From a virus: a stretch of DNA of 64,000 bases. The notes beneath the pieces were generated by a model, which made no database searches, was not told the DNA's origin, and saw only the letters and a list, made by a program, of their open reading frames with translations. The translations under genes and the position numbers were made by a program. The stretch covers positions 121,249 to 185,248 of IMG/VR virus record IMGVR_UViG_3300028581_000011, one strand, 5' to 3'. This document shows positions 7,602 through 17,057 of this stretch, one piece after another (the stretch's first letter is position 1; each line of letters opens with the position of its first letter).

Positions 7602-10097
7602 CTATATCGAAGCAACGTCTTCAAGACTGGGTGCGGTCATCGAGCTGCCTAGCAGCGGCGATGCGTCCTTCTCTTGCAGATAAAGCGTGGTATCGCCAAG
7701 CGATTCGAACGAGTTGCGCAAGGTATCTTCCAGCTCAGGCAGGTCTGCCTTGCCGTACTGATCCATGAACTCTTCGTTGTGCCAGTAGAACATGAAAAGG
7801 ATACGGCCAAGCCTGTCCAACGCCTTGAGCAAGTCAGGGATGAACTTTTTGACCAACGAATCCTTATGCACAGCCTTTACAAGGCCGGAGATCATGGACG
7901 TATCCATAACCTCTTTCTGGCCGGTCTGCGCTGCCTGCATAGCAGACTGCATAGCATACGGATCAGGTAGAGCTTCGGGGCTCTGGTCGTATACCGACGG
8001 ATCTGTATTTCCGGCTGAGAAGGCATCTACCGGCAGCAATTCCTGCTGTGGCATGATCGACGGCGCATAGTTGCTGGCCTGACTTACGTCGTACACCGGC
8101 GCAGGAAAGGACGGGGCAACCATGCCAGGGTCTTGGGCGTACTTGATGAAGACCGTTGCAGACAGGCCATGAATGGCGGCCTTTTCTGCCTTGGCCATCA
8201 GCGCCCGTGCAGCCTTCTCACGCAAGCCGTGACGCCAGATCAGGTCAAACAACGTGGCTTTCTTCGTCTTGCGCACGCTGTCGTTAATGACGGCCTCAGA
8301 GCCCAGAACGCTTACCCTGAGCATCGGGAAAAGAGACTTGGCAGCATCTTTGATAAGTGTGCTGCTTCCAAGCTCAAATCCAGATTTGTACTGCAGCTTC
8401 AGTTCAATGTCGGGCAAACCAGACAAGATGAACGGCGCATTCTTACTCTCCCACGAGCTGCCGTATGGACCTGACATCGAAGTGCCCGGTTCATGGTCTG
8501 CGCCAGACTTGGAGATGCGCAGAACCTTGGAGTCCTCTGGGACATACAACGTGTCTCCTAGAACCCTGAAGGACGACCCGCGATGCTCGTTGAATATAAC
8601 GTGCTTACGGCCATAGGAGCATTCACCCACCGGGTAAGAACTGTCCATGGATTTGGGCGTCCATGACGGTTGAGGCTCGCCATAGTCCTGCCAATCAACA
8701 ACGCATGTATTGCCGTTCGGCTTGTCGTCGATACGGAACGGACAAGTAGCGTCACCATTCTTGGTTACGACTATATATCTGTGGTCGTAGCCTGCCGTGA
8801 GCTCGGCAGACGACAGACCTTCGTACCATTTGCCAAAGTCCTTGTCGTCGTCCTTGGCAGCTTCTCCGGTGCGCACGAAAATGTTGTTACGGTGCGTGTT
8901 CTTCCAATCGCGTGGATCCAGCTGGACAACAACAGACAAAGGCTTGTGTCCGCCGGCAGCCATTGGCTGGGAGGCAACAAAGCAGCGCTTGAAGACGCCA
9001 GGCTGCATCAACACGTCGTACAATCCGGTCTTATCCGGGTTTGTAAGCTGTATCGGACTGGTGGTTTCGTAGGCGGTGGAAACTTCGTCAGCCGCACGCT
9101 TGTCCTGAACGATATAGCCGTTGCGTACGATACGCTCACGGTCTGCATCGTTCAACCATTGCGGGCAGTAGTCTAGCGTTGACGAATCGTACGTCAGAAT
9201 GCGCAGCTTAGTCTCGGCACTCTTCTGTCCGAAAATGCCTTCCAGCTCGTCGCTGTCAGGCAGATCGCCAAATACGCTATCATCGGCGGCAGACTTGTTA
9301 TCGACGGCGTTAAGCAGCGTCTCCAGCGCTGTTTTAATGAGGTCAGGGCCGTAATGCGTGTCAAGCATATGCTTGACAGCTGGGTACTTTTTGTAGGCCG
9401 CATATGCCAGCTTGCAGAACTCAATGTCCTGAGCCAACACACACGGCAACGACAGCCGGTCATCCAAACCGGCATACTTAGCAAGTTTCCACGGGTCATC
9501 GACGGTCAGGCTGCCGTACACAGGCAGGAAGTCCAAAGACCAATCGCGGAAATGCTTCGGAAGTTCTTCTGAGAACTTACCAAACGGCGGCGTCGAAAGA
9601 CGAGTGAGGTCCGGTTGGCGAACGCCAAGCTGCTGCGCAGACCTTGAATCGCCTTCACCAAGAATGTGCGGACGCTGCGCCAGAATGTAATTGATCCAGT
9701 TTTCCTTCAGCGGCACGAACTGGTCTTTGCCCTTGAGATACAACAGCTCGTGGCCCTTCATGTCGCCATTCATGAACATGACAGGCGCATAGGCCCACTG
9801 CTCACCGATCTTGAATCCGAAGATACCAACAGCCTTGGTGGAATCTTCGTTACGATCAACAAGCTGGAAGCCTATAAGGAAGTCAAGCAGACGAGGGGCC
9901 TTATCACGAATGTGCGTATAGGCCAGGCTTGCAAAGGCCTGCTCGAATGACTGTTCCTGATCTCCACCAAGCGATGCCGCCTTGGCCAGACCTGCGGCCA
10001 CTGCGACTAATGTCTCACGTTGACGCTTAGCTTCCGCAGCGAGCTTCACGTTACGAAAACGATAAGATAGCTGTCGGTTGAAAGCAGGGGCAACCAT
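7602..10097 (-). CDS. Large virion-type protein (portal candidate)
   Basis: A protein of about 831 residues from the ATG at 10097 (MVAPAFNRQLSYRFRN); a TTG at 10115 in the same frame is an alternative and neither has a strong ribosome site. Residues about 85-140 contain VGIFGFKIGEQWAYAP and FMNGDMKGHELLYLKGKD, a distinctive block that I associate with large-phage structural proteins but cannot name. The C-terminal 150 residues include a Pro/Gln-rich linker and a helical end. Size and place at the head of the capsid block would suit a portal or a large head protein. A structure prediction could test this. Confidence 0.7.
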   Translation of the reverse strand: MVAPAFNRQLSYRFRNVKLAAEAKRQRETLVAVAAGLAKAASLGGDQEQSFEQAFASLAYTHIRDKAPRLLDFLIGFQLVDRNEDSTKAVGIFGFKIGEQWAYAPVMFMNGDMKGHELLYLKGKDQFVPLKENWINYILAQRPHILGEGDSRSAQQLGVRQPDLTRLSTPPFGKFSEELPKHFRDWSLDFLPVYGSLTVDDPWKLAKYAGLDDRLSLPCVLAQDIEFCKLAYAAYKKYPAVKHMLDTHYGPDLIKTALETLLNAVDNKSAADDSVFGDLPDSDELEGIFGQKSAETKLRILTYDSSTLDYCPQWLNDADRERIVRNGYIVQDKRAADEVSTAYETTSPIQLTNPDKTGLYDVLMQPGVFKRCFVASQPMAAGGHKPLSVVVQLDPRDWKNTHRNNIFVRTGEAAKDDDKDFGKWYEGLSSAELTAGYDHRYIVVTKNGDATCPFRIDDKPNGNTCVVDWQDYGEPQPSWTPKSMDSSYPVGECSYGRKHVIFNEHRGSSFRVLGDTLYVPEDSKVLRISKSGADHEPGTSMSGPYGSSWESKNAPFILSGLPDIELKLQYKSGFELGSSTLIKDAAKSLFPMLRVSVLGSEAVINDSVRKTKKATLFDLIWRHGLREKAARALMAKAEKAAIHGLSATVFIKYAQDPGMVAPSFPAPVYDVSQASNYAPSIMPQQELLPVDAFSAGNTDPSVYDQSPEALPDPYAMQSAMQAAQTGQKEVMDTSMISGLVKAVHKDSLVKKFIPDLLKALDRLGRILFMFYWHNEEFMDQYGKADLPELEDTLRNSFESLGDTTLYLQEKDASPLLGSSMTAPSLEDVASI

Positions 10098-10245
10098 GGC
10101 GTCGTCCGTGAACAAAGGTGATGAAACGTCCGTGCTGTATTGCGCAGTGTACAGTTTACGGCTTCAGTTGTTCTGCAAGTGCTGTCCCGATCATGACTAC
10201 GGAACAGCCCCTTACTAAAATTCTATTCGCTTTTCGACGAAGCTG

Positions 10246-13200
10246 CTACCCAATTCGGCCGATGGGCTTCGGCGCCTCGGGCAACTTTGGCTTAGCAGCA
10301 ACCTGTGTAGCAGGCGCCGTAGTAGGTGCAGACATAGGCTTCGGTGCAGCAGGAGCCACCCAACCTTGTGGGGCTGTCTGGGCAAATCTGGCCTGAAAAT
10401 CTGTATCCGGATTGGCCTTCAGAAACTCCTGCGTAGGCATATGTTGCTGCAACTTGTTGTCGTAATACCAGCTATCGTCTGGAGCTGTGTTGTAGAAACC
10501 TTGCAGCGCTTCTCGTGAATATGGTGTTCCACGCTGCTGTTGCACATGCTGTAACTGTGCTTGCCCTTGCTGCACGCCCCTAGCTGCCCCAACGGCATTT
10601 CCAACCTCTTTGCTAGCTGCGTACGCCTCTCCAGGCAAATTGATCAAGGAGCGTATGGGCTTCATATTGGCGTTTATCGCTGCGCCTGCGTAGCTGAGCA
10701 AACCATTAGTTGGATCCTTGAAACCTAGAATAGTATTGTCTGGTGTCACATCATTCATAAACTTCTTGTGATCGCTCCAGCCAAATCCTGTTTCTCTCTT
10801 GCCGCCGAGCATCTCCGGTAACAAACCAACACCGTCGACAAGTTCCAACGCACCATTTATAGGCGTAGCCCATAAACTAGCCGTGCCACCAATTCTTTTA
10901 GCAGCGGCTTGTCCAAGTAAGCCCATGCCAGTTGAGGCTGCCGCCGATGGAGCAACAGCCGCAGTCACAGGCAGAATGTAATCAGTGAAGCCCGGCTTAG
11001 GCGGTGGCACAGTAGGAGGCGGCACAGGAGCAACGGATTGCTCAGCTGGCGACTGTGGTGCATCGGACTGCTCGTTTATAGGTTGCCTTGGTTGCACAGG
11101 TTGTGGCTGCGCAGGTGCGGGCTGAGGCTGTACGGGGGCTGGCTGTGCCACTGGCTGAGCAGCAGGTTGTGCGGGTGCCGGCGGCTGTACAGGTGCTGCA
11201 GGTTGCGTAGTGTCAGGTGTTAACGGCTCTGTCGGCGTAGCCGGATTACCGCTAAACAGCATATCTTGAGCTGCAGACGGGTTCATCATGGCCATGAATA
11301 GCATCTGGCCTAGTGGTCCCATCTTCTCTAGCAAAGGCAACAGCATCGGCATAATGCCGGCCATTGAGAAGCCCTGGCCGTCATTTTGTTCCGGCATCAA
11401 CTCTGCAGCAGTCTTTGGTGCAGCCAGTTCCGCAGGTGTGTAATCTCTTGGCGTTCGTACCTTGCCCTTGCCGATTTGACCTGTGGCCAGCGCAGGTACA
11501 AAGCTAGTGCCCATAGGATCGCTGATAGCACCTCGTTGCGCACCCTCAAGTACGCTGCCCTTCAGACCGCTGCCAAACATGCGTGTAAGCCAGTCTGGAT
11601 CATGCTGCAAATTAGCCATGCCGCGAATCATCTCTGGTTCAAACGGCGGCGGATCGGCATGAACGTCGATGTTCTCCACGCCAAACTTCTTCAGCTGTTT
11701 GACAACACTTGGTCGTATCTTGGTGCCAATCGAATAATGCAGATATGGGCGTTCTAGATACTTACCAACTGCTCGTGCGGTTGGCAAACTATCGTAGCCA
11801 TCTCGTGGCCGATACTTCTTCTCAACAACGTCATAAGGCACAACGTCATCAGGAGCCAAGTCGTCGAGTTCGTCAGTCAGTCTGACGTGATTTATGAGAC
11901 CCTTGGCCAACAGCTCTATGTTTCGACGATGCCCGCCGATACGGGCATTGGCATAGGCCTTCCTGAAGGCATCAAGAAAGTAACGTCTGCCTTCACCAAC
12001 ACCTTTATGCTCTGTAATGACAGCTGGGTTGGGCTCACCCTCGCTAAGCATGTCACCGGCTTCTATGTTATCGCCAGGCTTAACGACAGGTTCGAAGCCT
12101 TCGCCTACATAGTGCTTGGTGCCATCGACGGATATGTACTTACCACCGGCTGGTGCAGGGTCGATGGACTCAACATGACCATCAACAGTGGCATGTACAG
12201 CGCCGCCTTTGAAGGTCTTAGGAACCTGCACAAGCTGATTGATCCAATCAAAACCGGAGATAGCTGCAGAGCCACCAGCACCAGCTACACCGCCCGTATG
12301 CTTGCTCGAATTAGACACAATCAGACCATTGGCAAGTACGAAAAGGTGATCTTCGTGTGCCACTTCTAGGTCATGTGTATACTGATGACCGATAGCAATC
12401 TGCTCTTTCCTGTACAGTCTGTTACGCGACGCAGTAGGTCTAGGTCTCCATGTGGCCAAACAAGCTACCAGCGTGTGTCTCTTAACACCGTACAACGGGA
12501 TATTAGCGGCAAACTTTAGCAGGCTGTCACGAAATGTGATTACGAAGCTGTAAAGAACGTGCTTTCGCTTATCCGCCCCGCTAGGTTTTGGTATAGAGGC
12601 ATATATGCCAAAACGCCATTCCAGCAGCTCTTTGACCTGCTCTACAAGTCTTAGTGATGTTGATCCGAATGAGATATGTACGGCCCCTCCTTTTGCTTTA
12701 TTTTGCTCGGATACGTACACAGACCCATCTGTCACCATCAGTCCGGCTATCAGCTCTGCCACAGACGCATTGTTCCAGCTGTAAGCCTCGTGAGGTATGA
12801 TCTTTTCGTAGGCATATTTACCTGCCATTCCGTACCGCACCAGCATTTGCATTGCTGGATTTCTATACGATCCGTTAAATCGACCAGTTGTGGCATCCTG
12901 AGCTGTACGTGCTTGGTCAATCTGACTTACTCGATAATAGCCTCGCTGACCGGCCAATAGGGTAGTCTTCAAGTTCAGCGCGGATAGGCGTGGCGCTATA
13001 TCGGTAATTAACATCGGATCAAAACACGACAAGTGAAAACCGTTCACACTGTTCGTGTAGCATCCATCACCTAATCCTAGCCCCATCAAAAGCGCAAATG
13101 GTTCTTCTCTTAGTCCGGCCGCTGTGAATCCGGCAGGCCGCAAACCAGCAAAACGACCCTTGCCGGCCTTCTGGCCTACTGGATAAATACCTTCAATTGT

Positions 13201-15660
13201 GTCTGTAGCACTGAACGGATATGTACTCAATGACGCCAGTATCTTGTGGTCTAACGTGGATTCAAGGGTGATTCGCTGCCTGGCTAGACCAACTTGAAAC
13301 GCCGTCTGATGACAATTTCGCAGGCCGTTGTCAAAGCAACGCAACACCTGGACAGGGAAGGTATTTCCGTGACGGTCAGCGCCTAGTACCCAGTCGCCTG
13401 GACGTATCTGCTCGATTGGTCTGACACTCCAGTCGGCCATACGTACCAACGTACCACGCACAAGACAAATTTGTGCCTGGGTAAGCGGTTCAGACAACGC
13501 CTGTGATGCCGTTAATGCTGGATTCTCACCGATATTAGGCAGTCTTCCGAATTCACGGATGCCTACGTCACGCGCATAAACGCTGCCATCACCAGGCCCA
13601 TTAACCATTGGGCTGCGCACAAGGATGTCGTCTATGCCTTTGTGACGAAGATCAGCCAGTATCTTGGGCGTCAGGATGGTGTTGCGAGGATAACCGCCGG
13701 CAGGTGCAGACAACAATGCACCTTCGTTATCACCATCGTCTGTGCGTGACGGCAATCCAACCAACGTTTCTGGATCTTTATCTGCGTCTAGTGACGTGAC
13801 GATAGCTCGGTGAACAATCTGACTGAGCTGCTTAGACAAGAACCCAGCGTCCCTAGTGGAATTGGAGACTATGAGCCCATTGGCCAGAACAAACAAATGA
13901 TCAGGGCAGGCAACTTCAAGATCAAACGTTTCACAAAGGCCCATTGATTGCTTGTCAATGATCTTAAATCCGTATTGATCCCCATCAGCACGGCGCGACT
14001 GGTATAGCCTGGCTTTCTGAAGTCTCCGGGCCTTCACACCAAACAATGGAACACGCGCAGCAAAACGACTAACTGACAAAGGGTGATTGATCGTCAGTCG
14101 CCACTGGTCGTGTGTTGCGTTAGGTCCGCATTTCTCCACAGGAACGAAGTTTAAGGACGACGTCCATATTCCAAGCCGCAGCTCCAACAGACGCTGCACG
14201 CCTAGAAGTAACTGCTTGGACGTCGATCGAATGTAGATCGAACAGCCATTTTTTCTAGTTTCGACACCGCCGTCAGTCAAAAAGATACCAGCCAGTAAAT
14301 TGCCAATGGCTGCATCGTCCCAGCCCCACACCGCACCTGGCAACGTCTTTTCATGGGCATAATACTCGCCAAGACATTCTCGCAGCCAACGCTTTGACGG
14401 GTTCAAATGTCCTTTGGCAAAACAATTACGGTTGTTCTTCCGAATGACAACTCGTTTCGTCTTATCTATCTCAACTAACGCGGCGCTGTAACTACCGACC
14501 ATGGGCTGGAAGCGCAAGTTGAATACGCCGATACGCTGATTTATTAGCTGTAACAACTCATCATCTGCACAAGACAACGTGTAGCAACCGTGACATTTTG
14601 GCGTCATACATCCGTCACCTAGCATCAGCCCGGCCAGCAACGCATGCGGCTCGGGTCGGCCTATTCCGGCAGCTCCTTGAGCTGGATAGGCCGAGAATGT
14701 ATTTTTGCGAGGGTTCTTTTGTACGCGTGCCCGCCACATAGGCAACGCTGTTGGTTCGTATACGGATCTGTGGGCATAGGTTGAACCTGGCCTGCCATCC
14801 TTGATCTGAGCCAGTACCTTGTGGTCTTCGGTTGCACCTAGCTCTCGAATGGAATCATCCTGTCGACAGCCGCCCTTCCTAAATCGATAGCGAAAACACT
14901 CTCGATGCCCATTAGCGTATACAGCGGTTACCTGCACCGGGAACATATTGCCACATGTATCGGCGCCCATCACCCAATCACCAACACGAATCTTCTTTAT
15001 AGGCTTCTCACTGTAGTCAGCCATCAGCACAAGCGTGCCGCCAACTAGACACATTTTGAGATCGATTAGGCCCTTCCTAGTACCATACGATCCAGCCCAG
15101 TATTCGGCGGGTGAATAACCCTGCGAATAACTGTGTCTGATGGGCACTGGAATGACACGGTCACGATGATCGGTAAACAGCAACTCGCTACCACGCAACG
15201 CAGCCAATCCAAAAGCATTACCACGAGAACCAGATCGGATTTGTCGGGCCAACGGGTTGTCTTCTTGCAGGCTTTCTTCGAGCACATCTTTAGACATGCG
15301 CTCGCCAATCTTGCCTGTCATCTTGACCAGCTGCTTGTCGCGCTCGTCGTCACTCAGGCTGTCATCGCTAAGAATTCGAGTAAGTCCGTCAAGCAACGTT
15401 TTCTTATGCTGCGTGGCTACCTTAGCCTCTGTCAGATGCCGTAGACCAAATGAATCGCCGCCAGAGCTAAACGATATGTGCTTGCCGATCTGCAACAGAC
15501 GATGGGATATATCCCTGTACTTCTCTGGATATTTCTGTGCAATCGTGCGCAGCAGTTTGCTCATTGCAGCCTTATCAATGACAGCGTTATAGTCCCGTAG
15601 CTCTTCAGGGAGCACGGAGTTCACCATCAACGAGCCTATCGTCGTCTGCAACCTGGCCAT
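10246..15660 (-). CDS. RNA polymerase beta-prime, C-terminal half, with two inteins and a long tail
   Basis: The 1804-residue precursor would give about 1021 residues after splicing. Before intein 3 it has the block ending SGSRGNAFGLAALRG and then GTRKGLIDLKM, the start of the beta-prime bridge helix. STRDAGFLSKQL after the intein completes the helix. SEPLTQAQI before intein 4 and SSKHTGG after it form the trigger-loop helix; the catalytic His is kept while the usual Met-Arg is Ile-Ser. The beta-prime C-terminal region follows to about residue 1400. The last 400 residues are a Pro/Gln/Ala-rich linker (about 1470-1560) plus a domain of unknown role not found in cellular enzymes. The start ATG has AGGAAG upstream. 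It pairs with the fusion protein at 17058-23651 to make a complete active centre. Its place in a structural block hints that the enzyme may be packaged, which is inference. Confidence 0.92.
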   Translation of the reverse strand: MARLQTTIGSLMVNSVLPEELRDYNAVIDKAAMSKLLRTIAQKYPEKYRDISHRLLQIGKHISFSSGGDSFGLRHLTEAKVATQHKKTLLDGLTRILSDDSLSDDERDKQLVKMTGKIGERMSKDVLEESLQEDNPLARQIRSGSRGNAFGLAALRGSELLFTDHRDRVIPVPIRHSYSQGYSPAEYWAGSYGTRKGLIDLKMCLVGGTLVLMADYSEKPIKKIRVGDWVMGADTCGNMFPVQVTAVYANGHRECFRYRFRKGGCRQDDSIRELGATEDHKVLAQIKDGRPGSTYAHRSVYEPTALPMWRARVQKNPRKNTFSAYPAQGAAGIGRPEPHALLAGLMLGDGCMTPKCHGCYTLSCADDELLQLINQRIGVFNLRFQPMVGSYSAALVEIDKTKRVVIRKNNRNCFAKGHLNPSKRWLRECLGEYYAHEKTLPGAVWGWDDAAIGNLLAGIFLTDGGVETRKNGCSIYIRSTSKQLLLGVQRLLELRLGIWTSSLNFVPVEKCGPNATHDQWRLTINHPLSVSRFAARVPLFGVKARRLQKARLYQSRRADGDQYGFKIIDKQSMGLCETFDLEVACPDHLFVLANGLIVSNSTRDAGFLSKQLSQIVHRAIVTSLDADKDPETLVGLPSRTDDGDNEGALLSAPAGGYPRNTILTPKILADLRHKGIDDILVRSPMVNGPGDGSVYARDVGIREFGRLPNIGENPALTASQALSEPLTQAQICLVRGTLVRMADWSVRPIEQIRPGDWVLGADRHGNTFPVQVLRCFDNGLRNCHQTAFQVGLARQRITLESTLDHKILASLSTYPFSATDTIEGIYPVGQKAGKGRFAGLRPAGFTAAGLREEPFALLMGLGLGDGCYTNSVNGFHLSCFDPMLITDIAPRLSALNLKTTLLAGQRGYYRVSQIDQARTAQDATTGRFNGSYRNPAMQMLVRYGMAGKYAYEKIIPHEAYSWNNASVAELIAGLMVTDGSVYVSEQNKAKGGAVHISFGSTSLRLVEQVKELLEWRFGIYASIPKPSGADKRKHVLYSFVITFRDSLLKFAANIPLYGVKRHTLVACLATWRPRPTASRNRLYRKEQIAIGHQYTHDLEVAHEDHLFVLANGLIVSNSSKHTGGVAGAGGSAAISGFDWINQLVQVPKTFKGGAVHATVDGHVESIDPAPAGGKYISVDGTKHYVGEGFEPVVKPGDNIEAGDMLSEGEPNPAVITEHKGVGEGRRYFLDAFRKAYANARIGGHRRNIELLAKGLINHVRLTDELDDLAPDDVVPYDVVEKKYRPRDGYDSLPTARAVGKYLERPYLHYSIGTKIRPSVVKQLKKFGVENIDVHADPPPFEPEMIRGMANLQHDPDWLTRMFGSGLKGSVLEGAQRGAISDPMGTSFVPALATGQIGKGKVRTPRDYTPAELAAPKTAAELMPEQNDGQGFSMAGIMPMLLPLLEKMGPLGQMLFMAMMNPSAAQDMLFSGNPATPTEPLTPDTTQPAAPVQPPAPAQPAAQPVAQPAPVQPQPAPAQPQPVQPRQPINEQSDAPQSPAEQSVAPVPPPTVPPPKPGFTDYILPVTAAVAPSAAASTGMGLLGQAAAKRIGGTASLWATPINGALELVDGVGLLPEMLGGKRETGFGWSDHKKFMNDVTPDNTILGFKDPTNGLLSYAGAAINANMKPIRSLINLPGEAYAASKEVGNAVGAARGVQQGQAQLQHVQQQRGTPYSREALQGFYNTAPDDSWYYDNKLQQHMPTQEFLKANPDTDFQARFAQTAPQGWVAPAAPKPMSAPTTAPATQVAAKPKLPEAPKPIGRIG
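12310..13467 (-). other. Intein 4 (in the beta-prime trigger loop)
   Basis: 386 residues in frame (precursor 732-1117). It starts with Cys (CLVRGTLVRMADWS) and ends HLFVLANGLIVSN before Ser, a standard splice junction of the Hint family with Cys+1, penultimate Ser, terminal Asn and Ser as the first extein residue. Two LAGLIDADG-type helices are present (LLMGLGLGDGC and ELIAGLMVTDGS), so a homing endonuclease domain is retained. It splits the trigger-loop helix just before the position of the E. coli beta-prime Arg933 equivalent. It is clearly related to intein 3. Confidence 0.92.
13861..15051 (-). other. Intein 3 (in the beta-prime bridge helix)
   Basis: 397 residues in frame (precursor 204-600). 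It begins CLVGGTLVLMADYS and ends HLFVLANGLIVSN before Ser. LAGLIDADG-type helices LLAGLMLGDGC and NLLAGIFLTDGG are both complete with the acidic residues of the endonuclease active site. It interrupts the bridge helix after GLIDLKM. Its first block and last 13 residues nearly match intein 4, so the two probably share a recent ancestor. Confidence 0.92.
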
Positions 15661-15661
15661 C

Positions 15662-15955
15662 TTACTTCCTGTGTGTGCGTAGGCAGAATTCCACTCGTGC
15701 CAACTCGTAGTCTGTAAGACTGGCTTCTATGAATGCTTGCTCTTCTTTTGTCACAGGGCCTACGACAACCTTTTCGTTCTGTCGTAAGCTTTCACGGATC
15801 GTGGCTACATCGTTTACCAATTCGGCAACATTCAAGCTTGTAGCAACCTCGGTGACTTGCCCAGGCGCAGGCACAATACTAGCGTTGAGCCAACGCGCAT
15901 AACGGCTAGCCCGCTGCGTTGTTTCTACGTCTTGCGAAGGTAGATGATTCATCAC
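15662..15955 (-). CDS. Small protein between RNA polymerase genes
   Basis: A 97-residue soluble protein with helical prediction and no recognised motif. The first two codons are both ATG (15955 or 15952) and overlap the stop of the upstream gene. It lies between the beta/beta-prime-N and beta-prime-C genes and ends two bases before the latter starts, so it is co-transcribed and could be an RNA polymerase accessory subunit. There is no sequence evidence for that beyond position. Confidence 0.65.
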   Translation of the reverse strand: MMNHLPSQDVETTQRASRYARWLNASIVPAPGQVTEVATSLNVAELVNDVATIRESLRQNEKVVVGPVTKEEQAFIEASLTDYELARVEFCLRTHRK

Positions 15956-16212
15956 AACACCTTGGGCAGATCTTCAGCGGGTCTTAGCTTGTTTGTAACG
16001 TCATCGACTATGACAAACTTGTTGAACCCTAGCCGGTCCAGAACACGATTGAAGTCTTCATCAGTAGCTCTGGATATGAAGACTTCACCGTCTACAAGTT
16101 CACAGGCCACGGCCAGAGGCACGCCTGCGTTATCTTCCAACACGACCATTCTCATGCCGTCACGTAGTAACGGCGACTTATCGCCCAGGCCTCTAAGCGC
16201 CTTTAGCCGCAC
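15952..16212 (-). CDS. Small protein between RNA polymerase genes
   Basis: An 86-residue protein that starts at a GTG at 16212 with AGGAGG seven bases upstream, inside the end of the previous gene (20-base overlap). The sequence has several short beta strands (MVVLEDNAGVPLAVACEL, EVFISRA, FVIVDDV). No family was recognised. Overlaps on both sides mean tight translational coupling with the RNA polymerase genes. Confidence 0.65.
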   Translation of the reverse strand: MRLKALRGLGDKSPLLRDGMRMVVLEDNAGVPLAVACELVDGEVFISRATDEDFNRVLDRLGFNKFVIVDDVTNKLRPAEDLPKVL

Positions 16213-16975
16213 GATTGGCCTCCTCGATGATTCGAGCCAATGCAGCTGCCTTGTCGGAGATACCTAGTGCGGTATTGCCGATGGACTGTCCAGGACTCCT
16301 GACACGAGCTATGGCCAATTTACTTGCACCCTGTTTTCCTGCCATGGCCAACTCCGGTGAAGCCGGTTGTATAGCCTCGATAGGTTTGATCGCCGATTCG
16401 GCCTGTGCACTCTCCCCGCCACCACCGGAGTCTCCTCCGGACGCATCTTCAGCACCAGCCTCGCGATCTTCAGGTCGCAGCAACATATCAGGAGGAACCT
16501 GCAAGCCCATTGTGTTGAAGATCGTCACCATCATCTTCTTGAGCTGATAGATTTCCTCGCCAGGATCAATCTTGGTAGGCTTCTTAGCCCCAGACGCTCC
16601 GTCCGAGCCCTTAGCGCCACCAGCCCCACCCATGGCTTCCTGTATGATCTGGCGAACACGTTCCTCAGTAAGGCCCGCAGCAGCCCCTGCAGGGGCACCA
16701 GACGGCGCTGGAGGCATTCCACCCATGGAAGGGTCCATCGGGGCGCCAGCAGCCATTGCCGGGTCCATAGGAGGCATTCCGCCCATCATAGACGGGTCCA
16801 TCGGCGGCATCCCGCCCATCATGGCTGGGTCCATAGGCATTCCTGGAGGTGCTCCACCGGCCATAGCCGGATCGGCAGGCATTCCACCAGCGGCCATGGC
16901 AGGATCAACAAATGCCGCTTTGTTATGCAGCTCTTTGACCAGTGTCAGCAGCGCCGGGTTGAAGATTGTGTTCAT
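16193..16975 (-). CDS. Protein with Met/Pro/Gly-rich repeats between RNA polymerase genes
   Basis: A 260-residue protein. Residues about 23-92 hold at least six imperfect repeats of the type DPAMMGGMPPM, which are flexible and low-complexity. The rest is a helical segment with RVRQIIQEAM and YQLKKMMVTIFNTMG, a Gly/Ser/Asp-rich linker, and a C-terminal helical part. A similar Met/Pro/Gly tract is seen in the scaffold-like protein at 789-2036, so the two may share a role in the virion. No known family was recognised. Confidence 0.65.
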   Translation of the reverse strand: MNTIFNPALLTLVKELHNKAAFVDPAMAAGGMPADPAMAGGAPPGMPMDPAMMGGMPPMDPSMMGGMPPMDPAMAAGAPMDPSMGGMPPAPSGAPAGAAAGLTEERVRQIIQEAMGGAGGAKGSDGASGAKKPTKIDPGEEIYQLKKMMVTIFNTMGLQVPPDMLLRPEDREAGAEDASGGDSGGGGESAQAESAIKPIEAIQPASPELAMAGKQGASKLAIARVRSPGQSIGNTALGISDKAAALARIIEEANRAAKGA

Positions 16976-17057
16976 GCGTTGAATCCCTGTAACTAATTAA
17001 GGTAGGACAGCCTGTAGTATAGCTCGTATAACCATCGCTAACTACGTCGGCACAGCA

